A stretch of DNA of 10,000 nt from Trachelipus rathkii (lineage: Eukaryota; Arthropoda; Malacostraca; Isopoda; Trachelipodidae): assembly GCA_015478945.1 (NCBI GenBank), contig JABUQX010002283.1:1-10000 (forward strand), written 5' to 3'. The position numbers and the translations under genes are program-made. Under the pieces are notes generated by a model. That model was not told where the DNA came from. It did not search any database and worked only from the letters and a program-made list of their open reading frames with translations. The stretch's first letter is position 1. The number at the start of each line of letters is the position of its first letter. Of this stretch, positions 1-9,172 are shown one piece after another.

Positions 1-296
1 ATCTTATATTTGTTGAAATCTTGATTAATAAAAAATAATTTTCATAAGATTTTCAATATCCAACCTCAACCCCGTTTTCTTTTTAAATCAAACATCAAAG
101 TCTAAAATTAACAACCACAAACTACCACCCTTCATCCACTTAATACCATTTCTTTTCATAAATAAGTACCTACTCTCTATCCCTTAAAATTCCTCCCCCA
201 CTTCTCTAATTAATTTATGCTACTATTTATTTCTTTTAAATGTTTTCCTGTTCCTTGCAACACCCCCACACTCTTCTCTCCTTAACTCTAACCCAC
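1..296 (-). other. Probable intron downstream of the 297-487 exon
   Basis: This AT-rich stretch lies 3' of the minus-strand exon and starts, on that strand, with a GT donor (GTGGGTTAG) at 296-295. All minus-strand frames are interrupted by stops shortly after the exon: the exon's own frame runs only about 20 more codons and ends near 236. I see no second exon, repeat or RNA gene here. The reading as intron depends on the exon call; if the exon is wrong, this is simply non-coding AT-rich DNA. Confidence 0.5.
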
Positions 297-297
297 C
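291..297 (-). other. 5' splice donor AAAG|GTGGGT
   Basis: On the minus strand CAAAG is followed by GTGGGT. This is a plausible, not perfect, GT donor. The conserved-looking peptide stops making sense at this point, which supports the boundary. The exon would end in phase 2 (codon AG|N). Confidence 0.5.
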
Positions 298-487
298 TTT
301 GATTAGAAACTGTTGCTGGCTTATAAGGGTGGTCACTTTCTACCCAAGCGTAATGATGACTAGTAGTTGAATGGCAATCTTCCAACGTTTCAGTAATGGC
401 CGATCTCTGTGTTGCAAGACTCAAATTATTAAGAGCTGCAACATGTGGCAAAGTCTCTTGAATCAAACCGATTACTGCCACTGCACT
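297..487 (-). CDS. Probable internal coding exon of an unidentified gene (HPYKP-motif protein)
   Basis: This is the only stretch in the window whose translation looks like selected protein. Read on the minus strand it is open for 191 nt (63 codons plus 2 nt) and encodes a soluble segment starting SAVAVIGLIQETLPHVAAL. A polar middle part follows, then YAWVESDHPYKPATVSNQR at the C-terminal end. It is bounded by a good acceptor (a run of T on the minus strand ending GTGACAG at 488) and a donor (CAAAG|GTGGGT at 296). The frame hits a TGA just upstream of the acceptor, so it must be an internal exon and not a start-containing one; the GTG codon at 481 should not be taken as a start. An alternative acceptor 7 nt further in (GTGCAG|TGG) would shorten it slightly. 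The E-S-x-H-P-Y string recalls a motif in beta-sandwich modules of some very large eukaryotic ubiquitin-ligase or ZZ-finger proteins, but that is recall, not a search, and I assign no function. The exon shows no sign of the insertion noise seen in the array. Confidence 0.65.
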
Positions 488-510
488 CTGTCACAATGAA
501 AAAAAAAACT
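488..510 (-). other. 3' splice acceptor with polypyrimidine tract
   Basis: On the minus strand a run of about ten T is followed by CATTGTGACAG and then the open exon. A T-run close to a CAG acceptor in an AT-rich context is typical of plant introns. It fixes the likely 5' boundary of the exon at 487. Confidence 0.55.
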
Positions 511-879
511 ATTTTATTATTATGGAATATTTTGAAAAACTATAAACCTATTTTCTTCTAATTACTAACTATAAAAACTATAAAAACGAACTATCTTCAT
601 TATTTTTTATGATTACTCCGGTGGGCAAAGTCTATTGAATTACACCAGAATTGGGAAACCATAGGTCGATATGCCCTGATAAAAACTAAGCAACAGTATA
701 AGAAATGAAAAAGAGACCATTTACGAAAGAAACTTTAAGCAAGAAACCTATTTTAAAAAGTTTCTTCTCCACTTGGGTACCTAAAAGTAGTATATTATTC
801 TTAAGTTTTGTACTAAATTTATCATATTTCGTAAAAATCAAAACGAACCCTTGGATCTGAAATAGCAACAGTTGAAGAG
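511..879. other. AT-rich non-coding stretch between exon and tandem array
   Basis: I see no supportable gene here. Short frames, including one of 69 codons at 686-895 on the minus strand, have low-complexity K/F/L-rich translations with no motif. The stretch from 624 to 646 resembles part of the nearby exon (447-469), matching 20 of 23 bases in the same orientation; see findings. The rest is ordinary AT-rich sequence, read as intron or intergenic DNA. Confidence 0.5.
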
Positions 880-980
880 TATAAGATCTCCTCAAGTGTT
901 ATTTTTAATCTCTCAACTTCACATAAATTAAACTACACTAGTCAATCCTTATCTTTAACTACAATGTAACAACACAAATG
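880..980. repeat. Left-edge partial repeat unit
   Basis: This fragment aligns, with several interruptions, to roughly the last 55 bases of the unit: a GTAAGAT-like start near 880, a TTTTTAA stretch, ACTACACT near 932-939, and AACACAAATG at 971-980 directly before the first full unit. The inner part is clear. The outer edge is uncertain and could lie anywhere from about 875 to 930. Confidence 0.55.
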
Positions 981-2033
981 TATCGTAAGTTTTTTCCTTT
1001 ACCCCCGTACTGTTCGTGGGGACAAGAGTAATTTTTTTTGAAAACCGAAGTATAATACTTTACGTGCGAACTGAACCAGTGTAAAATTGTGTAAAGTGAG
1101 TGGTTTACCTTTTTGTCAGTCGTAAGAATTAATCCATATTAGCTCAATAAAAAAAATAATCTCACGAAAGGTTTTGAATGCTTGCTATACATGGAAATTC
1201 TCACACGTAGTGTGTTCGTTTTTCTCAATATCCGCCTTGTAACAGCATTTACAGTTCTTGTTTAACAAAACTACACGCTACCCTCATAAACGAGCACAAT
1301 TGAGTAGCGTAAGTTTGTTTCCTTATTGATTGTGATGTGAAAAAGTGATTTTTTTTAACGTATGAAATCTTTACTTGTTCGAATGAACCAAGTAAATTTA
1401 TAAAGTGAGGTTTTCCTTATTTTATAATTAGTGTAAGAACAATCCATATTAGCGTCGAATAAAATCATACATTACGTAAGTTTTTCGTTTTCTTATGGTA
1501 ATAATTCTCACGTCTTATTCCCTTTAGGCGTTTTGTTTAAAAATTAAAATTTCTCGCGTTAGATTGCGTTCTTTTTTTAAACAAAAGGAGACCACACAAG
1601 CTACCCATCAATTAATACACAAAAGGTAGTTACGTTAAGTTTTTTCCTTATAGTCGTGGTAATATGTATAATTTTTTAAATATTAGAGTATGAGCTTGTG
1701 ACGTATCACCAAACTCCACCATAGTAAAATTTTACTTAGAAGTTAAAGCGTTTCTTCTATATTTACGCTGTTAATTTTTATGCATTACAATAATCTTAAC
1801 TTACCTCGTCACCTTATGCTCGATTCCAAAATAATTCCCCTAATCATAATATACTCTATACTGTAATTTTTTCGTTTTTCTCTTAAATAGGTGAAATCTC
1901 AACGTTCGAGGTTTTGAGAGATTATTTAAAATTCCGCCCATAAAGATCTCCGCTCGTTATCTTTTTTTTAATATAAGAATAATCCCGAGCGCTTACACTT
2001 TACAAATGTTAACACAATGTTATAACGTCACAG

Positions 2034-2057
2034 TTTTTCCTTATGCTTAAGGAAAAA
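2034..2057. repeat. Inverted repeat, 10-bp arms, 4-nt loop, within a repeat unit
   Basis: TTTTTCCTTA (2034-2043) and TAAGGAAAAA (2048-2057) are exact reverse complements around TGCT. The arms are an extended version of the TTTTTCC/GGAAAAA pair found in the same place in the consensus unit. A run of only three A follows (after CGTG), so this is not a canonical bacterial-type terminator, and none is expected in this genome. Confidence 0.6.
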
Positions 2058-3651
2058 AGTCGTGAAAATTTTTATTTCCTTATGTGATAATAAATCTCTT
2101 GACAAGTTCAGTAAAGATACTTAGTGTGTACATTTTACGTGAAGGTTTCAAACCACTTTTTTTTAGCGTAAGAATAGAGTCCCATTATAGATGAATAAAA
2201 ACACCTATATATTACAGTTAAGTTTTACTGTGTTTTATCCTAGTTGGAAAATGCTCGAGGTTAGGTTTGTTTCATTATAAAAAAATCTTCCGTTTCCAGA
2301 TCCCTTTTCGTTTCTCTTTTTTAAAACATAATAGAGATTCTCACACATGCTTAACACATCACCCAGATATAAAACAGGTCAAATTTTACGTTAACGCTTT
2401 CTCCGCCCTTATGTCGTTGCGAACAACCCAGTGATTTGTTGTTAAGTAAAACTTTAGCGTGTCGAATGACCCACGGATATAAAGTTTTAACGTATCTAAG
2501 AGACCTTTCTTTTTTTAGCCTAAGAAAATCCATATTTTCATACGGGAAAATTTAAAAAAAATATTACGTCGAGTTTTTACGTCCATTTCCTAGATGATGA
2601 TTATTTATTGTCATGGAACTAGCGTCCCCGTTTGTCCCTCCTTAAAATTCCGTAAGATTCGTTTCTATTTTATATAAAACAAAAACCCACTATCCGCTAA
2701 CATCATAATTAACACAAACTTTATATACCGAAGTTTTTGTTCCTTATGTGCGTGAGAAATAAGTGAGTTTTTTATTAGTGTAATGATAGTCTCTATACGT
2801 ATGCTCCGAATGAATCTAGTATAAGAATTTTACAGTGAGGTTTTCCTTTATTTAGCATAAGTAAATATCCATATTTAGGCATCGAATAAAAATATTACGT
2901 TAAGGAACATCCTAGCTTAAATGGAAAATTTCTCACGTAGGGTTTATTGTTTTTAAATAAATCGAAGCTTAATTATTATTTGTTCTTTTTTTTAACAAAA
3001 ACTAACGCCCGCTACACTCAATAACACAAATGTTTACGTAAGTTTTATTTCTTTTTCTCTTTAGGATAAAATAAGTTTTTAAGTAAAACTTTAATTACGT
3101 TTGAAATTGAAATCACAGTAATTAATTTTACGTGATGGATATATTTCCTTTTTTAGCATTAAGAAAAATCCATATTAGCTCTCAGTATAATAAAATAATA
3201 TTATACCTTAGTTAAGTTTTTCGTTTATTTACTTTATCAAATTTGATTGTCATTTATGTATATGGTTGTGTTAATAAAAATGCCGTAAATTCGTTTCTTT
3301 TTTAACAAAGACCATCCGCTACACTCAATAATGCCGATGTGGCAAACGTTTTAAATGATTTTTTTCATCTTTATGTCGTGGAAAAAGTTGATTTTTTGAG
3401 GTATTGTAAACAATTACCCGATAATTGAACCTTAGTATAATTTTATTACTGTTCGCCCGTAGTTTCTCTTTATAATTAGCGTAAGTAGAAAAGACGAAAA
3501 TTTGGGAGCACAAGGAAGCTAATAAGTTTTGTTTCTTAAGTGAAATCACCACGTTAGGGCTTGTTTCTAAAATCCGTAAGACTCTCCGTCAGGATTCATG
3601 TGTTTGTTAATCTAACCAGAACCGAGCACTTCTACACTCATTTAGTGCTCT

Positions 3652-4032
3652 GTTGTCCTCAAAATTTTTCTAACATATTAAAAATCAATATACCTTTAAG
3701 ATGATTGAATTTACCAGTGGTAAAAAAATTTTATTGCTGTGGACCCCCTTGCAGACACCAATCGATTTAATTTTAAATTAAAAACTTAATTGCCATTAAA
3801 ATATTTAAATCCAATATTAGCTCGAAATTAAAAATAATGAATCCACGTAATGTTTATTTAAACGGTTTGCCCGTCATATATGGACACATTTCCACGTAGG
3901 GTGAAGTGAGAGGGGCCCCTCTTGGGGCTAATTAGGGTGTGTTGCCCTGTAACTAAATCCGAAATGAGATCTCCTGTTTCTTTTGTAACAAAAAAAACAA
4001 GCACTGCTACACTTCAGATTAATTACAAGTGT
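3652..4032. repeat. Divergent repeat unit with a GC-rich insertion
   Basis: The first half of this unit is badly eroded: the TACGTAAG and GTCGTGGAAAAA landmarks are barely recognisable. From about 3812 the CCAATATTAGCTCGAA part is clear again, as are CCACGTAGGGT at about 3892 and the CTGCTACACT end. About 50 bases of GC-rich sequence interrupt the CACGTAGGG/TTTGTTTT region and contain the palindrome at 3909-3922. Confidence 0.7.
3909..3922. repeat. Perfect 14-bp GC-rich palindrome AGAGGGGCCCCTCT
   Basis: The 14 bases equal their own reverse complement and sit in an otherwise AT-rich array. They belong to an insertion present in only one unit, so they are not part of the satellite consensus. 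No function can be assigned. Confidence 0.8.
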
Positions 4033-5834
4033 TACGTAAGTTTTATTTCCTAATATTAGGTAGGCTTGTTTATAAAGTGATTTTTTTTAGTAAAAACTCT
4101 TGAGCATATCGAAATAAACCTAATGTAGAGTATATTTATCGTTGAATATTCTCAACAAATATATTTTATAAACGATAAAGAAGTGCAACCCATAATTAGC
4201 TCGGGAATAAAAATACTTACGTAAGATTTGTCGTTTCCTTTGTATAACTTATATTAAGAAAAAATTCATTACAATTCGTAAAGAGAAGATTTAGTTTAGG
4301 TTTTAAAATCTTATAGATTATAAGATTCGTTTCTTTTTTAACTAAAAAAACCAACACTCTGCACTCAATTAACTATCAAATGTAGTATTACGAGTAAAAG
4401 TTTCCTCTCCGTGTCCTCCTATGTCGTGGAAAAAGTGATTTTTCTAGTAAGCTTTACGATTTATCGTATGAATGAGAGAAAACTCCTGAAAAGTATAAAT
4501 TTTTTAACAGAATCCGATGTTTTACACATTATAAATAAGCGATAAAGTTATATTTAAAACAATTCTTGTTTGCTCGCAAATAAAAAATATTACGTTTAAT
4601 ATGTGTTTAATCCGTTTTCTTTAATTGTGAGCCGCCAAAATCTATACGGGTAAGGGTTTGTGTTTTTTATAAATCCGTAAAGATTTCCGTTTCTTTTTAA
4701 CAAAAATCAGCACGCTTACACCTGCCAATTAACACCAAGAATGTTATCGTAAGTTTTATCTTACTTGTGTACGCTGTCGGGCCCTGCGTGGTCTATATAC
4801 AAGGTCGCACCTTTTGTTTAGGTTTAAAAACTTTGACTGTCGATATTGTACCCGACGCAGTGAAAATATTACTTTGATGGATTTCCTATATTAGGGAAAG
4901 AGCAGACGAATCCTCTATATTAGCTCGTATAAAAATATTACGTAATTCTTGGTTCGCTGGTTTCGTCTAATTGGAAATTCTCAGCGTAGGGTTTGTTTTA
5001 AATCGTAAGATTTCGTTTCGTTTTTAACAAAAACCACACGCTGCGCAAACCTCGATATTGAAGAATTTTAATAAGTAGCTAATATAAAGGTTTTGATGTA
5101 TTTTATATCACAATATTTTTAACGAGACACAGAGATTTTCCTAATGTCGTATGGCTGAAATATTATTAAAACTTTCCAGAATTGAACATATTACTATAAT
5201 CTGAAATGAACCCAATAACCATTATATACGTGATTGGGATCCTTGCGGTTTTCATTTTTTCCTTACGCCGTCCGAGAGAAAATCCTATTAGCTTCCTCTG
5301 TCAATTAATATTATATTCTCACGTAAGTTTTCGTTTCGTTAATGGAAATTTTCAGTAGGGTTTGTTTTTTAAAAATCGTACGGCTAAGATTTCGTTTCAT
5401 TTTCATTGTGAGCAAAGAGGCCTACATCACGCTAACACTACTACCAATTACATCTATTTAATGTGATAGACTGTTTTAAGTTTTTTCGCTGTATGTCGTT
5501 GGAAAAAGTGATCTTTTTTAGGAAAACTTAGCGGAGACTCTCGGATAATCGCCAACCATAAGTAGAAGATTAATTTTACTCGTGAGGTTTTTCCTTGTTT
5601 TTAAGAGAGTCTGTAAAGAAAATCACATAAATTAGCTCGAATAACTAAAATATTTTAACGTAACTATCTTTTTCGATATTTCCCAACTTAATGAAATGAT
5701 TAATAGTCTCACGCTAAGTGTGTGGTTTTAGCCTTATTAAAAATTCTCGCGCCGAATCAAGCATGTCGTTAACTTTCTCTCCTAAGCAAACCAACTCTAC
5801 GCCATACACTCTTAACACAGTTATGTATCGGCTC

Positions 5835-6089
5835 TACCCGTAAGTTTTTTCCTTATGTCGTTGGAAAAGTGATTTTTTTTAAGTAAACTTTACGTTCGAA
5901 TGAACCAGTTAAATTTTACGTGAGGTTTTCCTTTTTTAGCTAAAGAAAATCCATATTAGCTCGAATAAAAATATTACGTAGTTTTTCGTTTTTTAATGGA
6001 AAATTTCTCACGTAAGGTTGTTAAAATCCGTAAGATTCGGTTCTTTTTTAACAAAAACCACACGCTACACTCAATTTACACACAAATGT
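5835..6089. repeat. Cleanest full repeat unit (~255 bp), best reference copy
   Basis: This copy shows every landmark of the unit in order with almost no extra bases, so it defines the unit length. It contains CCGTAAGTTTTTTCC, TTGGAAAAGTGATTTTTTTT, TTTACGTTCGAATGAACCAG, TTTTACGTGAGG, CCATATTAGCTCGAATA, TATTACGTAG, TCTCACGTAAGG, AATCCGTAAGATTCGG and ACAAAAACCACACGCTACAC, followed by CACAAATGT and the next unit. Four ACGT cores lie inside it and a fifth opens the next unit. Its length of about 255 bp, against a mean spacing of about 356 bp, is the main reason to treat the extra bases in other copies as insertions. Confidence 0.9.
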
Positions 6090-6924
6090 TACGTGTTTTT
6101 TCCTGTATGTCAGTCGCCTGACACCATACCAGTCAACTATCATGTATGAGATTCCATCCCCTGTTCCCTTCAGTAACCTTTACGTTCAAAATGAACCAGT
6201 AAAATTTACGTGAGGTTTTCCTTTTTTAGCGATTAAGAAGTCCATATGATAAGCTCGAATCCATATACTATATTATCTTACGTTATTCACCGTTTCCTCT
6301 TCGTTCTTTTCTTCTAATTGGATAAACTTCCTTTAACCGCATAGGTGTCGTTCTTTTTTATATCGAAATCTCCGTTAGACTGTTCTAACAGATATTCTTG
6401 TCTTAACAAAACCTTTACACTTTCTTCCTCTTATCCCTTCATATTATCATCATTAATTGTTTACCGTTAAAGGGGTGTGTAATTTCTCTCTCACCCTCCT
6501 TCAAGACGGGTGTCGCTAAGGAAAAAAGTGATTTTTTTAAGTTAACAAAACTTTTACGTTCGAATGGAACCAGAATATATTCAAACAGTTTAAGATAACT
6601 TCTTCACTTTTTTTTTGTCGGGTTGAGATTTCAGAAAACTCCTCAACAATGAGAATTCACAACTTCTCACGCCTCGGAATAAAAAACATATTACGTTAAG
6701 TATGATATTGTAGCACATCTTTCTATTCTTATCGTATCGATAAATTTCTTATATGGTAGCGGTGGAGCGCGAGGAGAGTAAATTTCCAATTTTTTTGTCA
6801 AACCCAGCCAATCCGTAAGATCTCCCGTTTCAACTTCTTTTTGAACTCATAACCGGCACCACCGGCCCACCAGCTATTACAACTTCATAGTTTCAGCGAC
6901 CAAATAATTAAACTCATATTTATA

Positions 6925-7457
6925 TAACGTATTAATTGAACTCTATTTCTTTTTAATTTTCCTGCTTCTCGTGGGAAAAATTGAATTTTTTAGGAGAGTG
7001 CTCACCACAAATTCTCATGCTTTCTAGTGTTTCTTCCATGTTATTAAGAAATTTATAAACAGTTAAGGGCCCGTGTGTAACAACCCATTATTCCCCTCGT
7101 GCCCTTTGGGATTTTCCTTTTTTAGCGTCACTAGAAAGAATCACGACCATATTTGAAAAGACTACATGCGGAAATATACAAAACCAAATGTAATTGCAAT
7201 TAACGCATATTAAGAGGTGTATTTAAGACATTACCACGTAGTTTGAATAAATGGAAATTACTATGACTCCTCATCTAAACCTCTTTTGTGCCTAGAAGAA
7301 TATGTCTGTTCGTTGTGTCTCATTTCGTTGTATCTCACATAAAATCTCGGTACCACAGAGCTTTTCGTCTTCTCTTTTTACAGAAGAATCACACTCTAGC
7401 GCGACCTGCCTGGTGCCTTAGCGACTTCTACGGATTTAACACCAAAGTTAATTAGCT
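6925..7457. repeat. Longest, most disrupted repeat unit (~533 bp)
   Basis: Only some landmarks survive: CTTCTCGTGGGAAAAATTGA near 6965, GATTTTCCTTTTTTAGCGTC near 7111, CCACGTAGTTTGAATAAATG near 7233, and a weak CGTCTTCTCTTTTTACAGAA region near 7366. Between them lie long stretches with no resemblance to the unit. It may be one unit with inserted sequence, or two units of which one is unrecognisable. Its length is close to twice 254 (508), which keeps the second option open. Confidence 0.55.
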
Positions 7458-8872
7458 TACGTAACCTTTGTGTGTCCTTTTTATTAGTGTTGCGTGAGAA
7501 TAAGTGATTTTTTTTAAATGTACACCAACCTTTTACGTTCCGAATGAACCTCTTTTGAACCAGCCCTTATAAAATGATTAGTTTACGTCTGAGACGAGGT
7601 TAAGTGGTTATCCTTTTTGTAGCACGTCTAAACACGAGAAATTCATAATAAACGTACGGCTACTAGGTATAAATATGACTGCGTTTCTAATACCGAGATA
7701 CAGCATTTACTTGTGCGCTTTGTATCTCTCAATGCGAAACCTTGCTCTTCGCTCTCACGCGCTCTCTGTTTTAAAAGGTCCCGTAAGATATATGAAGTCT
7801 CTCGTTCGGTCTTTAACAACAAAATCCACTAACCATCGTGCTTACCCTCACATTAACACAAATTTACGTAAGTTTTTTCCTTATGTCGATACCCTTGCGA
7901 AAACAATACCAGTGAGTTAATATATCTTCAGAGCGAGTAAACTTTACGTTTTCGAACTTGATAACCCACGTCCACCAATAAATATAAGTAGAGAGCCGCT
8001 CTTCCTTTTTATATATAGCGTAGAGAAATCCTATGATTAGCCTCAGATGAACTAAAAATTTACGATAAGTTCGTTAAATAATGGGAGGAAGGTTCTCACT
8101 GTAGGGTTTTGTTTAAAATCCGTAAGCATTTCGTTTCTTTCTTTAAGGTACAAGAAAAAACTACAACGCTACCCTCAATAACAACAAATGTACGTAAGTT
8201 TTTTCCTTATGTCGTGGAAGAAAATATAGCTGAATGTTGTTTTATAACCCTTATATGACTTAGTGAACTGCGTTCTCGGACCACCTTTAATAACCAGCTA
8301 AAATTTCAGTGAGGAATCTTCGAATCTCGTTGATACCCTGAGTTAATATACACTCCTTTTTAATATCACCGCGTGTTAAAACCCACGTGTAAGAAAGAGG
8401 ATCCATATTGCTCGAATCCCACACAAATAAGTCACTATACCGTAAGTTTTTTCGTTTTCTTTAATGAGAAATTATCCGTAGGAGTTTGTTTTTAAAATAA
8501 GACAGGTGTAAGAATGTTCAGTATGGTCTAGTTTTGTTAGAAAAACCACACGGCTGACCCTGGCAGATTAACACATACTGTTATGGATTAAGATCCTTTT
8601 CTCGTTATGATCGTGCAAAAATGAATATTAGTTTTAGTAAGAATCATTATACGCTTCGAAGAACCAGTTAACATATTTACCCTCTGAGGTTTTCCTCCTT
8701 TTTAGCGCTAAGATACAAATCCCTATTAGCTCGAATAAAAATTAAACGTAAGTTTTTCGTTTTTCCTTAATGGGGCAAATTCTCACGTAGGGTTTGTTTT
8801 AAAAATCCGTCAACGACTCTCGTTTCTTTTTTTTAAAAAACCCACCACCGCTACACTCAATAACACAAATGT

Positions 8873-9172
8873 TACGTAAGTTTTTTCCTTATGTCTTGGA
8901 AAAAGTGATCTTTTCTTAGGTACATAACTTGTACTCTGTTTCTCGAAGAACTCAGTAAAATTTTACGTGAGGTTTCACCTTTTATTAGCGTAAAGAAAAT
9001 CCACATATTAGCTCCGACATTAAAAAAATATCGAGTGGTACGTAAGCTTTTTCGTTTTTCCTAGTGGAAAATCTCAGGTATGGTTCTGTTTTAACAATCC
9101 GTAAGATTCCGTTTCTCTTTTTAACCCAATAAACAACACACGCTACACTCCCAGATTAAACACAAAATGTTT
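8873..9172. repeat. Well-preserved repeat unit near the right end
   Basis: All landmarks are present: TACGTAAGTTTTTTCCTTAT, TTGGAAAAAGTGATC, AAAATTTTACGTGAGG, TTAGCGTAAAGAAAATCCA, TACGTAAGC, AATCCGTAAGATTCCG and CACACGCTACACTC. It is about 45 bases longer than the reference copy through small scattered insertions. Copies at the right end (8582 onward) are generally cleaner than those in the centre. Confidence 0.85.

Noticed and set aside
481..481. GTG at 481 as a translation start on the minus strand
   Set aside because: Eukaryotic genes rarely start at GTG. The frame continues upstream to a good splice acceptor, so this is an internal valine codon.
686..895. An open frame of 69 codons on the minus strand with hydrophobic stretches
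   Set aside because: The hydrophobic look comes from T-rich DNA. There are no splice signals or conserved motif, and it runs into the array edge.
2044..2100. Rho-independent terminator after the hairpin at 2034-2057
   Set aside because: The arms are part of the satellite unit, no gene ends there, and the window is not bacterial.
2351..2533. An open frame of 60 codons on the minus strand
   Set aside because: It is entirely within satellite units and not preserved in neighbouring copies, and the translation shows no family features.
3325..3552. An open frame of 75 codons on the minus strand
   Set aside because: It is inside the tandem array, rich in K, N and S as expected from AT-rich DNA, and not repeated in other units.
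7675..7920. An open frame of 81 codons beginning with ATG on the plus strand, with a TATA-like string just upstream
   Set aside because: It lies across two satellite units, its end matches consensus repeat landmarks (TTACGTAAGTTTTTTCC), and the same frame is not open in other copies. It is open by chance.
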